Positions 1-9,566 are shown, counted from the first letter of the stretch. The stretch is 64,000 nucleotides of DNA from an uncultured Pseudovibrio sp. (GCA_947496145.1 CANMBS010000007.1:124001-188000); one strand, 5' to 3'. The notes: a model not told the origin generated them from the sequence alone. Translations and numbers: made by a program.

Positions 1-2047
1 CAGTCAGCTCAGAAAGTGAAGGTTTATAAGCCTGATCGAAAATATTCTCGATCGCAGCATTCACTTTCAACTTACGCTCATCATCAAAGTCGTAGGAGAA
101 CCCGCCAGCTAAATTGAGCGTTGCAAAGCCGGCCTCTTCGGTAAAATCATCCTCATCATCAAAACCTGTATGCTTGCTCGCGAACCGGGTATACAAGTCT
201 GCAAATGCCTCAACACCATTACTAAAGGCCCAGTCTTTGGTTACCCCAACACGGCCAGAGAGCAATGGAGTATCCGTATGGAACGTTGTGCGTTTTGATG
301 ATGTAAACTGACGACGCAACACCGTTAGATTTGCGTAAGGCGAGACACCCCACTCCTCTAACTGATAAGAAGCTGCCAGTTCGAAGCCCCATGTCTTCGC
401 AGAATCGATATTGTCGTAAATATACGATCTACCTGTGCATTTGCTGCCATGAACTGCCGGATCGCACCCCACAGAAGTAATGTAATCTTTCGCATCCGTA
501 TAAAATGCACCCGCATCAAGAACCAGACGTCCATCATCATAACGTGCACCAACTTCCGCAGTTACAGAAGTTTCGGGCTCTAAATCGGAATTGCCATAGA
601 TCTTGCCTGCTGGCGAAAAGACAGAACCAAGCGTGCTTTGAATAAGCGTCGGATAAACATACCCTTGCGACAAGTGGGCTCGGAGGGCCAGATGTTCAAG
701 TCCGGTGTAGTTGACACCTACAGCCCCAACAAACGCCTGATCATTTTCATCGCGTTTCCCAGCTGTCCCTTTGTTCTTTGATGACACAAAGTAATACCGC
801 CCCCCTGCTGTCAGAGTAAGATCGTCATTCACATCCCACTCGTTTTGCAAAAACGCAGAAAGCGTCGTCAGTTTAGCCTCATCCCGTTCCCTGATGTTTA
901 CCGAGGTCACGCGAGGAGGAGCTGGCGGAGTTGAAGTATCAGTGCCCGAACTGAAACTATCTTTGTCGAGTTGATCCTGTGCGATCTGAAAGCCGATAGA
1001 GGTCAGCGTATTCTCAAGCAATGTCAAGTCAACTTGACCATTAACACCAAGCGTGAGCAGTTCGCTTTCAGTCTTGTTCTCGCGCTTCATAACTGGCATT
1101 CCGGGACGGGGAATAGCCATCTCATAATCAAGCAATGCAACCCGATCAATCTTCTGCACGTAACCATCAAGATGAATCTTGGCAATGCTGTCATTCACAT
1201 TAGTAAAATCATAGAACAGACCAACCTTTGAGCGATCTCGTTTTGGCAAATCCATGTCAAACTGACGCATGATACTGCCAATCATAGAGGGGTCGGTGTA
1301 ACTTTCACTTTCCTGCTCATATCGCTCTGCTTTAATACCGAACTTATGCTGATCACCAGTATAACCCACATAAGCCGTCAGGCTCTGGTTCTCAAAACCG
1401 CTGCCTTCCAGTGTACCATCCGCAGTCTTTCGATCACCGTGTTTGGACTTGCTGGCAGAAAAACGATAGTCCCACTCCTCAACGGTTCCTGCTGCTGAAC
1501 TGAAGGTGGTTATTCCCTTGGTTGCAGAGTCAAATGCAGTTCCAACTTCAACCTGAACAGGGCGATCCGCACCTTTCTTGGTGATGATGTTCACCACCCC
1601 GCCAATTGCTTTCGAGCCATGCAGAACCGACCCCGGTCCTTTCACAACTTCAATACGCTCAATGTCTGATGGAGAAATCAGGAAAACAGCGCCGTAAGAT
1701 GTGTGATCATTCACTTCCTGACCGTCTATGAGAACGACATTTCGTGAAGATTCTTCACCACGGATACTAATGCGTTTCATGCCAGCAACAGAGCTGTCTA
1801 CGATCTTGATGCCGGGCACATCACGAAGAACCTCCGTCACGCCATCTGCAACAGCGCGTTCAATCTGATCACTCTCAACGACGGCAACGGAGCGCGTCAC
1901 CTCATCCAGACTTTGATCATTACGAGAGGCAGTTACAACGATTGGACCAAGTTCCTCAGGTTCATTCTGATCTTGCGCATAGGCACCCGATTGTAGTGCA
2001 AGATAGCAAACTCCGGTCATCAGACCGGGCAAAAGACCCCGAAACAT
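1..2047 (-). CDS. TonB-dependent outer-membrane receptor (3' end cut by window)
   Basis: Outer-membrane receptor for an iron chelate, haem or similar ligand. The reading frame is open from ATG at 2047 to base 1 (682 codons). It starts with a signal peptide ending near AYAQD, then a TonB-box-like stretch ELGPIVVTASRN, then the plug with DVPGIKIVDS, RISIRGEESSRNVVLIDG and ERIEVVKGPGSVLHGSKA followed by GGVVNIITKK. The last visible residues, IENIFDQAYKPSLSEL, resemble the end of the barrel, so probably only some tens of residues are missing. The upstream region carries two TGA-N9-TCA iron boxes, which points to iron-repressed uptake. The ligand cannot be told from sequence; an FepA/haem-receptor-like plug is all I can claim. 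Confidence 0.9.
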   Translation of the reverse strand, partial: MFRGLLPGLMTGVCYLALQSGAYAQDQNEPEELGPIVVTASRNDQSLDEVTRSVAVVESDQIERAVADGVTEVLRDVPGIKIVDSSVAGMKRISIRGEESSRNVVLIDGQEVNDHTSYGAVFLISPSDIERIEVVKGPGSVLHGSKAIGGVVNIITKKGADRPVQVEVGTAFDSATKGITTFSSAAGTVEEWDYRFSASKSKHGDRKTADGTLEGSGFENQSLTAYVGYTGDQHKFGIKAERYEQESESYTDPSMIGSIMRQFDMDLPKRDRSKVGLFYDFTNVNDSIAKIHLDGYVQKIDRVALLDYEMAIPRPGMPVMKRENKTESELLTLGVNGQVDLTLLENTLTSIGFQIAQDQLDKDSFSSGTDTSTPPAPPRVTSVNIRERDEAKLTTLSAFLQNEWDVNDDLTLTAGGRYYFVSSKNKGTAGKRDENDQAFVGAVGVNYTGLEHLALRAHLSQGYVYPTLIQSTLGSVFSPAGKIYGNSDLEPETSVTAEVGARYDDGRLVLDAGAFYTDAKDYITSVGCDPAVHGSKCTGRSYIYDNIDSAKTWGFELAASYQLEEWGVSPYANLTVLRRQFTSSKRTTFHTDTPLLSGRVGVTKDWAFSNGVEAFADLYTRFASKHTGFDDEDDFTEEAGFATLNLAGGFSYDFDDERKLKVNAAIENIFDQAYKPSLSELT

Positions 2048-2064
2048 TTCGTATCCCCTTAAAT

Positions 2065-2083
2065 TATGAGTTAAATACTCATA
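2065..2083. promoter_or_regulatory. Iron-responsive operator 1 (RirA-type TGA-N9-TCA)
   Basis: Inverted repeat TATGAGT-N5-ACTCATA, 18 bp upstream of the receptor start codon. It contains TGA-N9-TCA, the known iron-responsive operator of the Rrf2-family regulator RirA in Rhizobiales. It shares its half-site and spacing with a second copy at 2132-2154. Binding by RirA is inferred; no rirA gene lies in the window. Confidence 0.7.
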
Positions 2084-2131
2084 TTATTAACTAGGGACAT
2101 ACGACAATGACAAAATAATCTAGTAAACATA

Positions 2132-2154
2132 AATATGAGTTTTTGACTCATATT
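2132..2154. promoter_or_regulatory. Iron-responsive operator 2 (RirA-type TGA-N9-TCA)
   Basis: Perfect 9-bp arms AATATGAGT and ACTCATATT separated by 5 bases, again containing TGA-N9-TCA. Its centre lies 69 bp from that of operator 1, which suggests a paired operator flanking the promoter of the TonB receptor. Confidence 0.7.
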
Positions 2155-2198
2155 AGTGACATCAAAGACACAAAGCAGTGTATGCAGCGCTTATCCAC

Positions 2199-2212
2199 TT
2201 GATTTAGATCAA
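2199..2212. promoter_or_regulatory. FNR/Crp-type box TTGAT-N4-ATCAA
   Basis: A perfect TTGAT-TTAG-ATCAA palindrome lies about 150 bp upstream of the TonB receptor and downstream of the nap terminator. The only gene reading away from it is the receptor, so it may add oxygen control to the iron control. I did not find a -10 element at the ideal class II spacing, so function is less certain than for the nap copy. Confidence 0.5.
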
Positions 2213-2288
2213 TAACTTGCTGATCAATCTAAGTAATTTCAAGTATTACTGAAAGAAGTTTGGTGTTGAGTAGAGCAAACTCAGAAAC

Positions 2289-2325
2289 AAAAACCCACCC
2301 TTGAGAACTCTCAAAGATGGGTTTT
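2289..2325 (-). terminator. Rho-independent terminator of the nap operon
   Basis: On the minus strand an AAACCCA arm pairs with TGGGTTT around an inner TGAGA/TCTCA stem, and a T-rich tail follows. It lies 38 bp past the napC stop codon. Confidence 0.75.
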
Positions 2326-2362
2326 GGGGTGTAGATTTTTAGTCAGTCACAAAACAAGTAAT

Positions 2363-3007
2363 CTAGTCATAAACTGCTGAAATCTGCTCCTTGTACACCT
2401 CTATGGCATTGGCTGGCAGGCGGTGGGCTATACCCTGATGACAATCGATACAGGTCTTGCCTTCCTTGAACGCCTGTGAGTGAGCATCCGCTGCGCGACC
2501 TTCTTGCATTACAAAGTCCATAGAGTCGAACTCATGACAGTTCCGGCATTCGCGGCTGTCCGTTTTCTTCATGGCTTTCCAGACGTTGGTCGCCAGTTCA
2601 AGGCGCTTTTCCTCGAACTTCTCAGGAGTATCAATTGTACCTAAAATCTTATGATAGACCTCTCTGGAAGCCTGCACTTTGCGAACCACCTTATGCACCC
2701 ATTCCTTAGGTACATGACAGTCAGCGCATTTTGCACGTACACCGGAGGCATTGGAATAATGCGCTGATTCAGTGTACTCCGCATAAACATTTGCTTCCAT
2801 TTCGTGGCAGCCAATGCAGAACTGTTCCGTATTTGTCATTTCCATAGACCAGTTAAAACTGCCCCAGAAAGCAACACCAATCACAATACCAACAAACAGC
2901 AGGGCACCAGCAGAGATTGTTGCAGCAGGGTGCCGCAGAAAACGCCAGATTCGCTTAATCAGGCCGGGTGCCTGTTCCTTGGTGGGAATAGTCCCTTGAT
3001 TGCTCAT
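2363..3007 (-). CDS. napC: NapC, tetrahaem c-type cytochrome (quinol dehydrogenase)
   Basis: Membrane-anchored NapC/NirT-family cytochrome that takes electrons from quinol and passes them to the periplasmic NapAB nitrate reductase. The 214-residue protein has one N-terminal membrane anchor (about residues 32-52) and four CxxCH haem motifs: CIGCH, CADCH, CRNCH and CIDCH. It has the usual family length. A strong GGAGGAAC ribosome site precedes the ATG, and the gene is 28 bp after napB. It is the last gene of napFDAGHBC and is followed by a terminator. Confidence 0.95.
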   Translation of the reverse strand: MSNQGTIPTKEQAPGLIKRIWRFLRHPAATISAGALLFVGIVIGVAFWGSFNWSMEMTNTEQFCIGCHEMEANVYAEYTESAHYSNASGVRAKCADCHVPKEWVHKVVRKVQASREVYHKILGTIDTPEKFEEKRLELATNVWKAMKKTDSRECRNCHEFDSMDFVMQEGRAADAHSQAFKEGKTCIDCHQGIAHRLPANAIEVYKEQISAVYD

Positions 3008-3035
3008 TATTAGTTCCTCCGCTCAGAAGTGCCAT

Positions 3036-3479
3036 CTAGCGTTTGCTTGACGGAGTAAATTCGTTTTCCACCAGCGGCTCAGCATCAACCTGAGGAACAT
3101 GGCACTGCGTGCAGAACCAGCGAGTCCCGGAAACCCGGTCCAGCTGACGCCCTTCCCGATCCGCGTAGTGCGTCATGGAAAGAGTTGGTGCTTTCTTTTC
3201 ACCCGCATTTGCCCAGTCATGGCAGGTCAGGCACTGGTTCACCTTCAGATCCACCTGATAAGCTTCAGTCTTATGAGGAACCAAAGGAGGTTGCTGGCGA
3301 AACTCGCGGTTCATGCGGGTGTTTTGCGGACGAGCAATTGGCTCCACGAACACATGTTCATCCACCTGCACACCTCGCAAGGACTTTACCCCCTCCGCAT
3401 GTGCGCTCAAGGCAGCAAAGCCGGTAAGGTTCAAGACCGCCATAATGGTAATAGCCTTCCAAGGCACTCCCGTTTTCAT
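3036..3479 (-). CDS. napB: NapB, dihaem cytochrome subunit of periplasmic nitrate reductase
   Basis: Small electron-transfer subunit that forms the periplasmic complex with NapA. The 148-residue precursor starts [11 protein letters not shown], has a cleavable signal ending near LSAHAEG, and contains two haem motifs, CLTCH and CTQCH. The ATG at 3479 overlaps the napH stop codon in an ATGA arrangement, which decides the start over longer in-frame alternatives. Coupled translation with napH is likely. Confidence 0.95.
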   Translation of the reverse strand: MKTGVPWKAITIMAVLNLTGFAALSAHAEGVKSLRGVQVDEHVFVEPIARPQNTRMNREFRQQPPLVPHKTEAYQVDLKVNQCLTCHDWANAGEKKAPTLSMTHYADREGRQLDRVSGTRWFCTQCHVPQVDAEPLVENEFTPSSKR

Positions 3480-4405
3480 TTGTGACCTCCCATAGCTTTG
3501 ATCGGGGCCGGATCGTGTTGGATCGGCTCGATTGAAGTCGGTTGAATAAGTTGAGTATCGAAACGATGGGTGAAACTGAAAACGTCCAGATCGCAAACAT
3601 CTATGCAGCGACCACAAGCCGTACAGTCTCTATTTAGAATGAGCGGGGTGTCATCCCCTTTGCCGCGCAGGGCCGGAGAGATCACATGGTTCTCAGGGCA
3701 AACCTCAAAGCAATCCATGCAGTCATCACAAGCTTCCCGGTTTTTGGCAGAAACTCGCAGCAGGCTTTGGATGTTAAGAAGTCCGTAAACGGCACCCATT
3801 GGGCATAAATGTCCGCACCAGCCATGCCGTGACACGAAAACATCAAACAGGAACACCATCACAACAGAGGCCCAGGCAAACCCCATACCAAACACCAGCC
3901 CCCGATGCAGCATCGTAACGGGATTAACCAGCTCATACGCTAAAGAACCCGTTCCCGCTGCAACCAGCAGTGTCATAGCCATCACCCAGTAACGGGTCTG
4001 CTTTTTGGGTTGCCAGCCCTTTTTAAGGCCGAGCATGCGGTGCACCCAGTTCGCACTGTCTGTCACCACATTCATTGGGCAAACCCAAGAGCAATAAATC
4101 CTGCCCCCGAACACGGCGTAAGAACCAACCACAATGGCAACACCAATAATCCCGGTCAGTTCAGGCCAGTGTCCGCTCACCAGTGCTTGCAGCATTAAGA
4201 ACGGGTCTGTCAGCGGAAGAACGCCCAGCGTCATACTGGAAGTCAGCGTCCCCTTAACAATCCAGAGACCTGCCCAGGGCCCTGCCAAAAAGAGAGCAAG
4301 AGTAAACAGCTGCACCCCGCGCCTGAGCAACAAGAAGCGATTACGCCGCAACCACCCATGCTTTGGCCTTTCACAGACAACTGAATCTAAATGAGCAGAA
4401 GTCAT
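3476..4405 (-). CDS. napH: NapH, membrane ferredoxin-type quinol dehydrogenase subunit
   Basis: Polytopic inner-membrane iron-sulfur protein that works with NapG to feed electrons from quinol to NapAB. The 309-residue protein has about four membrane spans, two cysteine motifs of the CxxxCP type (SWVCPMN, GHLCPMG) typical of the NapH/NosR/CcoG group, and two C-terminal 4Fe-4S motifs, [12 protein letters not shown] and [11 protein letters not shown]. It overlaps napG by 4 bp at its start and napB by 4 bp at its end, so the three genes are translationally linked. Confidence 0.95.
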   Translation of the reverse strand: MTSAHLDSVVCERPKHGWLRRNRFLLLRRGVQLFTLALFLAGPWAGLWIVKGTLTSSMTLGVLPLTDPFLMLQALVSGHWPELTGIIGVAIVVGSYAVFGGRIYCSWVCPMNVVTDSANWVHRMLGLKKGWQPKKQTRYWVMAMTLLVAAGTGSLAYELVNPVTMLHRGLVFGMGFAWASVVMVFLFDVFVSRHGWCGHLCPMGAVYGLLNIQSLLRVSAKNREACDDCMDCFEVCPENHVISPALRGKGDDTPLILNRDCTACGRCIDVCDLDVFSFTHRFDTQLIQPTSIEPIQHDPAPIKAMGGHK

Positions 4406-5202
4406 GGCCGCCCTTTCCCCGGTTTGAAGACCGGTTCAAATGGAGTTGCATCAGGTACACGGTCAGGCAAATCAATCACACCCGGAACCAAGGCATTCCC
4501 TGCCTTAGCCTTTTCTTCCCAGCCAAGCCGGTAATGCTCTGCACTTTCCGCCCGGGCAATACGTTGAGGAAGAACCTTAATCGCGGACTCAGGCAAAACA
4601 CACGCCTTTTCGCAAAGCCCGCAGCCAGTGCAGAAATCAGCCTGAACTGTGGGCACAAAGACAGCATGACTGCCAGTGCGTAAATTCGGTCTCACCTCAA
4701 GAGTGATTGCTTCGTCAATCAACGGGCAGACCCGATAACAAACATCACAACGCAACCCTAGGAAGTTAAGACAATTCTCCTGATCGATCAGAACCGCCAC
4801 ACCCATATTGGCATCATCAATATTGGTGAGCGAATGGTCCAGTGCACCAGTAGGACACGCGACAACACAAGGTATGTCCTCACACATCTCACAGGGCACA
4901 TCTCGTGCGGTGAAATACGGTGTTCCCGTTGCCGGACCTGTTTCACCAAGCTCTGCCAGCTTCAACGTGTCAAAAGGACAATCGCGAACACACAAACCGC
5001 ACCGCACACATGCGCCTAAGAATTCCTCCTCAGGCAATGCACCGGGTGGTCTGATGGCATCAGCAGGCAACGCCTTCGCTTGCGCTTGCCAAACCGTCAG
5101 GAACGTTGCAGCGACCGCACAGCCACACGCTGTGCGAGCCGCGTCGCCAAGAAACTGACGACGCTTTGCATCGATTAGACCTGTCTTTTTTTCACCAGAC
5201 AT
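4402..5202 (-). CDS. napG: NapG, periplasmic ferredoxin-type protein
   Basis: Tat-exported iron-sulfur protein, partner of NapH. The N-terminus shows the twin-arginine motif RRQFLGDA at residues 14-21 followed by a hydrophobic stretch. Cysteine clusters for four 4Fe-4S centres follow: [35 protein letters not shown] and [12 protein letters not shown]. Its length of 266 residues is slightly above the E. coli protein. It lies 33 bp downstream of napA. A NapGH pair is the E. coli-type solution and is less usual in alphaproteobacteria, where napEFDABC predominates. Confidence 0.95.
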   Translation of the reverse strand: MSGEKKTGLIDAKRRQFLGDAARTACGCAVAATFLTVWQAQAKALPADAIRPPGALPEEEFLGACVRCGLCVRDCPFDTLKLAELGETGPATGTPYFTARDVPCEMCEDIPCVVACPTGALDHSLTNIDDANMGVAVLIDQENCLNFLGLRCDVCYRVCPLIDEAITLEVRPNLRTGSHAVFVPTVQADFCTGCGLCEKACVLPESAIKVLPQRIARAESAEHYRLGWEEKAKAGNALVPGVIDLPDRVPDATPFEPVFKPGKGRP

Positions 5203-5235
5203 GGCGTTCTTCCATTGCTACCCAGAAGGGCCGCT

Positions 5236-7725
5236 CTAAGCGCTTACCACTTTACAAGCGCACTTCTTGAAGTCCGTTTCCTTGGAAATCGGACAGGTTG
5301 CATCAAGAGTAAGTTTGTTGGTCAACTGACTTGCATCGAAGAAAGGCATGTAGACCAGCCCTTTAGGCACCTTGTTACGACCCCGTGTTTCCAGACGGGT
5401 TGCCACCTCACCCCGACGGGTGGAGATAATCACTTCCTCCCCCCTGCGCAGTCCGCGTTCACGCGCATCCTGCGGATGCATGAACAGAACAGCAGACGGG
5501 AACGCTCTGTGAAGCTCTGGAACGCGCCGTGTCATGGAACCTGTATGCCAGTGCTCCAGCACACGCCCGGTGCATAACCACAGGTCAAACTCCTTGTCAG
5601 GCATTTCTGCTGGCGGCTCATAAGGTGCAAAGATGATGTTGGCGCGGCCATCTGGCTTACCATAGAACCGGACGCCCTCTCCTTTCGGAACATAAGGATC
5701 GTAGCCTTCACGGAAGCGATAGAGCGTTTCCTTGCCATCAACCACAGGCCAGCGCAGCCCACGCGCCTTATGGTAGGTATCAAAGTCCGCCAGATCATGC
5801 GCGTGACCACGACCGAACTGAGCGTACTCCTCAAACAACCCCTTCTGAACGTAGAAGCCAAAGTCTTCAGACTCATGGTTGTTGAAACCCTCAGCAACTT
5901 GCGAGACCGGGAACTTATCAACCACGCCATTTGCATAAAGCACTTCAAAAAGTGTCTTCCCGCGCAGCTCTGGTTTCTTGGCAAGCAGCTCTTCAGGCCA
6001 GACTTCTTCAGTCTTGAAGTACTTGGAAAACTCCATAACCTGCCAGACATCTGACATGGCTTCACCGGGAGCCTTCACCTGCTGGCGCCAGAACTGGGTA
6101 CGGCGCTCTGCGTTACCGTAAGCCCCCTCTTTTTCCGTCCACATCGCGGTAGGCAGAATAAGGTCAGCACCCATTGCAGTAACCGTTGGATACGGATCAG
6201 ACACCACGATGAAGTTATCTGGATTGCGGTAACCCGGCCAGCCTTCTTCATTCATGTTTGGAGCAGCTTGCAGATTATTGGTGCACTGAACCCAGTAGGC
6301 ATTCAGCTTCCCGTCTTTCAGCATGCGGTGCTGAAGAACAGCATGATACCCAGGCTTGCCGGGGATTGTTCCTTCAGGAAGATTCCAGGCCTTCTCACAG
6401 ATTTCACGGTGTTTTGGATTTTTAACCACCATGTCAGCAGGCAGGCGATGAGCAAAAGTTCCAACCTCGCGGGCAGTACCACACGCAGAAGGCTGGCCCG
6501 TCAGAGAGAATGGTCCGTTGCCCGGCTCAGAAATCTTACCAGTCAGCAGGTGCACATTGTAGCAAAGGCTGTTAACCCATGTACCGCGTGAGTGCTGGTT
6601 GAAGCCCATGGTCCATAAAGACATGACTTTCCGGTTAGGATCAGCATACTGCTGTGCCAGCTTCAGAAGTTTCTCGGCAGGCACACCGGACATTTCCTCG
6701 GCATACTCAAGCGTATACTTGGAAACGAGCTTCGTATACTCTTCAAAATCAATCTTTGAGAGCTTACCGGACCCGGCGTTTTCCGCAGTTGTCTCACGCT
6801 CATCATTCGGGCGCAGGCCATAGCCAATATCAGTCGCTGTCTTGGTAATGTTGACGTGCTTATTGACGAAGTCCCAGTTCACCGCATCATTTTCGATGAT
6901 GTAGTTGGCGATGAAGTTAAGGATCACCAGATCAGTCTGCGGCGTAAACACCATACCATTGTCAGCAAGTTCAAAGCTGCGATGCTCAAAAGTGGAAAGA
7001 ACATGCACCTCACAACCCGGCTTTGTCAGGCGTGTGTCTGTCAGGCGAGACCAGAGGATTGGGTGCATCTCTGACATGTTTGCGCCCCACAGCACAAACG
7101 TGTCAGCAAGCTCCAGATCGTCATAACAACCCATTGGCTCGTCAATACCAAAAGTACGAATGAACCCAGCCACCGCAGATGCCATACAATGGCGGGCATT
7201 TGGGTCAAGGTTGTTAGAACGCAACCCTGCCTTCATAAACTTGGAAGCAGCATAGCCTTCCCAGATAGTCCACTGTCCGGAACCAAACATGCCAACGGCA
7301 GTTGGGCCGGTCTTCTTTATCGCGTCCTTGAACTTCCCTGACATCACGGTGAAAGCTTCATCCCAGGAAACGGGCTCAAATTCACCGTTCTTGTCGTAAA
7401 CACCACCGGTCTTGCGCAGCAGAGGCGTTGTCAAACGATCCTTGCCGTACATGATCTTGGAGAGGAAGTAGCCCTTAATACAGTTCAGGCCACGGTTCAC
7501 AGGCGCATCAGGGTCACCCTGTGTCGCCACAACCCGTTCATCCTTGACGCCAACGAGCAGTGAACAGCCTGTACCGCAGAAACGGCAAACAGCTTTATCC
7601 CAGCGAATATCAGAGGCTTTTCCCTGAGCTTCGGCGGATTTTGGTAGTGCGATGCCAGCTGCTGAGGCTGTTGCTGCAACCGCAGCTGACTTTATAATAT
7701 CTCTACGAGATGCCGTGATTGACAT
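5236..7725 (-). CDS. napA: NapA, catalytic subunit of periplasmic nitrate reductase
   Basis: Mo-bis-MGD enzyme reducing nitrate to nitrite in the periplasm. The 829-residue length matches the family. The N-terminus has the twin-arginine signal [10 protein letters not shown]. The 4Fe-4S ligands are C47, C50 and C54 in CRFCGTGC and C82 in NRGLNCIKG. The likely Mo-ligating cysteine is C180 in NARHCMAS. The C-terminus carries the molybdopterin-dinucleotide domain with [19 protein letters not shown] strong GGGAGG site precedes the ATG. It follows napD by 13 bp; NapD is the Tat proofreading chaperone for this protein. Confidence 0.98.
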   Translation of the reverse strand: MSITASRRDIIKSAAVAATASAAGIALPKSAEAQGKASDIRWDKAVCRFCGTGCSLLVGVKDERVVATQGDPDAPVNRGLNCIKGYFLSKIMYGKDRLTTPLLRKTGGVYDKNGEFEPVSWDEAFTVMSGKFKDAIKKTGPTAVGMFGSGQWTIWEGYAASKFMKAGLRSNNLDPNARHCMASAVAGFIRTFGIDEPMGCYDDLELADTFVLWGANMSEMHPILWSRLTDTRLTKPGCEVHVLSTFEHRSFELADNGMVFTPQTDLVILNFIANYIIENDAVNWDFVNKHVNITKTATDIGYGLRPNDERETTAENAGSGKLSKIDFEEYTKLVSKYTLEYAEEMSGVPAEKLLKLAQQYADPNRKVMSLWTMGFNQHSRGTWVNSLCYNVHLLTGKISEPGNGPFSLTGQPSACGTAREVGTFAHRLPADMVVKNPKHREICEKAWNLPEGTIPGKPGYHAVLQHRMLKDGKLNAYWVQCTNNLQAAPNMNEEGWPGYRNPDNFIVVSDPYPTVTAMGADLILPTAMWTEKEGAYGNAERRTQFWRQQVKAPGEAMSDVWQVMEFSKYFKTEEVWPEELLAKKPELRGKTLFEVLYANGVVDKFPVSQVAEGFNNHESEDFGFYVQKGLFEEYAQFGRGHAHDLADFDTYHKARGLRWPVVDGKETLYRFREGYDPYVPKGEGVRFYGKPDGRANIIFAPYEPPAEMPDKEFDLWLCTGRVLEHWHTGSMTRRVPELHRAFPSAVLFMHPQDARERGLRRGEEVIISTRRGEVATRLETRGRNKVPKGLVYMPFFDASQLTNKLTLDATCPISKETDFKKCACKVVSA

Positions 7726-7738
7726 GGTTTGCCTCCCG

Positions 7739-7999
7739 TTAGGCCGCCTTCAAGTCAGGGTCGGTATTTGGTTCGAATTGGTGATAAGTGAGAGCCGCAG
7801 ATGAGACGCCCGGTGACCGGTGAATTTCAAGCACCTGCTGGTCAGCAAAGGCTTCTTCCGTATCTTCCACCGTAACAACGAGCTGGCCGCTCTTCTCATC
7901 AGTGATATGAATTTCAACACCCGCAAGGGCAGACAATGCCTCGCAAACCTCTTGGGTTTTGCCCGGATTGCAGGTCACAAGAACGCCGCAAATGTTCAT
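7739..7999 (-). CDS. napD: NapD, chaperone for NapA maturation
   Basis: Cytoplasmic chaperone that binds the NapA twin-arginine signal until cofactor insertion is complete. The 86-residue protein has the family start [18 protein letters not shown] and the [10 protein letters not shown] and GQLVVTVED segments of the ferredoxin-like fold. It overlaps napF by 4 bp (ATGA) and precedes napA by 13 bp. Confidence 0.93.
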   Translation of the reverse strand: MNICGVLVTCNPGKTQEVCEALSALAGVEIHITDEKSGQLVVTVEDTEEAFADQQVLEIHRSPGVSSAALTYHQFEPNTDPDLKAA

Positions 8000-8502
8000 A
8001 GAACCTCCTCTTGGAGTTTAATCTCGCGCATTTCGATTGAACTATTGGGACAGGCCGCAAGGCAGGCGCCACAACCAGTGCAGGCGCAGCTGTCCAAATC
8101 AGGAATTTGCTGACCGCCAAGGCCAGGTTGAAACCGTATCGCCCGCTCATCACAAAAGTCAGAGCACGAACGGCAGGTGATTTTCTGGAAAGACAAACAG
8201 GAGTTAAGAATAAAGGCCCTCATTCCCCATGGAGCACCATCAGTCTTAACAAGAGCCCCCTCGCCACAAGCCTCCACACAAGCCTCACAGAATGTGCAGG
8301 CCCCTGTCTTAAAATCGACAACGGGCAACCTGCTCCGCTCAGAAACTACAAGGATTTTCTCCGGACACGCATCAACGCAATCACCACAGCTATTGCACTT
8401 CTCTTCGAATTCATCTTTGCGAATACTGTAAGGCGGGCACGGTCTATCGTCCGCGTACTTGGACATACCAAGAAAACGCCGCCTTGCCATCTGCGTCTGC
8501 AT
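7996..8502 (-). CDS. napF: NapF, cytoplasmic iron-sulfur protein
   Basis: First gene of the operon. NapF is a cytoplasmic ferredoxin-type protein thought to assist NapA maturation or iron-sulfur repair. The 168-residue protein has cysteine clusters CNSCGDCVDACP, CTFCEACVEACG, CRSCSDFCD and CTGCGACLAACP; the third is shorter than a standard motif. The ATG at 8502 has a GAGAAG site about 11 bp upstream; an in-frame ATG four codons later is possible. The FNR promoter at 8528-8576 lies immediately upstream. Confidence 0.93.
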   Translation of the reverse strand: MQTQMARRRFLGMSKYADDRPCPPYSIRKDEFEEKCNSCGDCVDACPEKILVVSERSRLPVVDFKTGACTFCEACVEACGEGALVKTDGAPWGMRAFILNSCLSFQKITCRSCSDFCDERAIRFQPGLGGQQIPDLDSCACTGCGACLAACPNSSIEMREIKLQEEVL

Positions 8503-8527
8503 GACAAAATCTGCTTCTCAACTAAAT

Positions 8528-8576
8528 TAATAAAAATATATCAGCGTGATTACTTTTGTATATTGATCGCAATCAA
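8528..8576 (-). promoter_or_regulatory. FNR-dependent class II promoter of the nap operon
   Basis: A perfect FNR box, TTGAT-CGCA-ATCAA, lies at 8563-8576. Reading toward napF, a TATATT -10 hexamer lies at 8535-8540, exactly 32 bp from the box centre, the spacing expected for an activator centred at -41.5. The transcript should start near 8528, about 26 bases before the napF ATG. Confidence 0.8.
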
Positions 8577-9232
8577 TTTAAAACACCAGCAAATACTAGA
8601 GAAAAATATTCAACTTAAAAAAATAACTTGAGCTTACTGATCATATTTTAAAACAGTTTAGTTTTTATCCAGATACGGCAAACCTTTTTCTTTAGATCAT
8701 TTATCAATTTATCTTTATTATTCAACATATTCTACCATAACTTAAAAGTTGAATTACTTTCCAGCAGCTTCTTTAAGTTGAATTTTTATAACACCTGCCG
8801 GTCAGTAAGATCCGTTAGCTCATAAGCCACCCCTCAAATGCCTCCTAAAGATTGCAGTGGATTTCTCTTTATTTTTTTCATCGGTGCCTTCAGGGCAATA
8901 TTTATGCAAAGCTGAACCCTCAGATTCAACCGAAATTGTGGCTGTAAACGCTCGGTTTTTCCATAAAACAACGAGGATTTACAGCCCCGCGACTCACACA
9001 TCAAAACGTGTCTTAGGGGGCACACACACACACCGCCAGCCCAGGCTTGCGAAGGACCACATTGCAAACTGAGACCAGCGGTTCACTTCGGGCACCATCC
9101 CGCACGTTCACCTTATCAACCTGTCAATAAACTGTCGCTCTAAGTAAGTAAGAGACAACCTCACGCAAGAAAAGAGGCGTGACCTTCGCAGATCACACCT
9201 CTCCTTGAATCAGATTAAAATGGGAAACGATA
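8577..9232. other. Gene-free stretch between nap and nor operons
   Basis: About 650 bp with no convincing gene. The part next to nap is markedly A/T-rich; the part after about 8780 is mixed and includes a short CA run at 9021-9034. Short open frames exist on both strands but lack a good ribosome site or recognisable protein character. Confidence 0.6.
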
Positions 9233-9321
9233 GTGCATCACCGAAAAGTGGGAACAGTTTTCGAAGAAGATACGTAAAAAAGCAAAGATCAGGCAGTTTC
9301 AACAAACTGAAACTGCTTTAA
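9233..9321. repeat. Diverged copy of the dispersed two-hairpin element
   Basis: The sequence resembles the 106-bp elements at 33225 and 62788. The first hairpin pairs CGAAAA with TTTTCG around GTGGGAACAG; the second pairs GCAGTTTC with GAAACTGC. The second hairpin touches the stop codon of the small gene ending at 9318, so it may also end the nor transcript. Confidence 0.65.
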
Positions 9322-9566
9322 TCCAGCAAGCCATCCGCTTTATCCATGAGATAGCGGATGTGTTTTGCAAAGGGATAAGCAAACGGGTAGCCGAGCACAA
9401 CGCCTCCGAGCAAAGCGGTGTAAGGCGACATCACTTCCCAGCCGATCCAGGAGAAAATCAGCGAAAGGAAGAACAGGTTGATGCCAACAGCGCCAATCCC
9501 AAGGGGATAGAGATAGAGTGCCAGCCGCGTCACACTAATACGTTTGCTTAGGTCCTCTTCGCTCAT
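9318..9566 (-). CDS. Small two-span membrane protein at the end of the nor operon
   Basis: Unrecognised 82-residue protein with two hydrophobic segments, about residues 16-43 (ALYLYPLGIGAVGINLFFLS) and 46-66. Its start overlaps the preceding small gene by 4 bp (ATGA), so it is co-translated with norD and its partner. Position suggests a role in assembly or stability of nitric oxide reductase, the place taken in Paracoccus by norE/norF, but I see no clear similarity to NorE (a cytochrome oxidase subunit III relative) and cannot claim NorF. Confidence 0.75.
   Translation of the reverse strand: MSEEDLSKRISVTRLALYLYPLGIGAVGINLFFLSLIFSWIGWEVMSPYTALLGGVVLGYPFAYPFAKHIRYLMDKADGLLD

Noticed and set aside
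8503-8830. A missed napE gene upstream of napF
   Set aside because: The region is A/T-rich with stops in all frames reading toward napF and no small single-span protein.
9021-9034. CA dinucleotide run
   Set aside because: Too short to be a meaningful repeat locus and has no paired structure.
8834-9072. Overlapping open frames on both strands between nap and nor
   Set aside because: Mutually exclusive, low-complexity proteins with no ribosome site; treated as intergenic.
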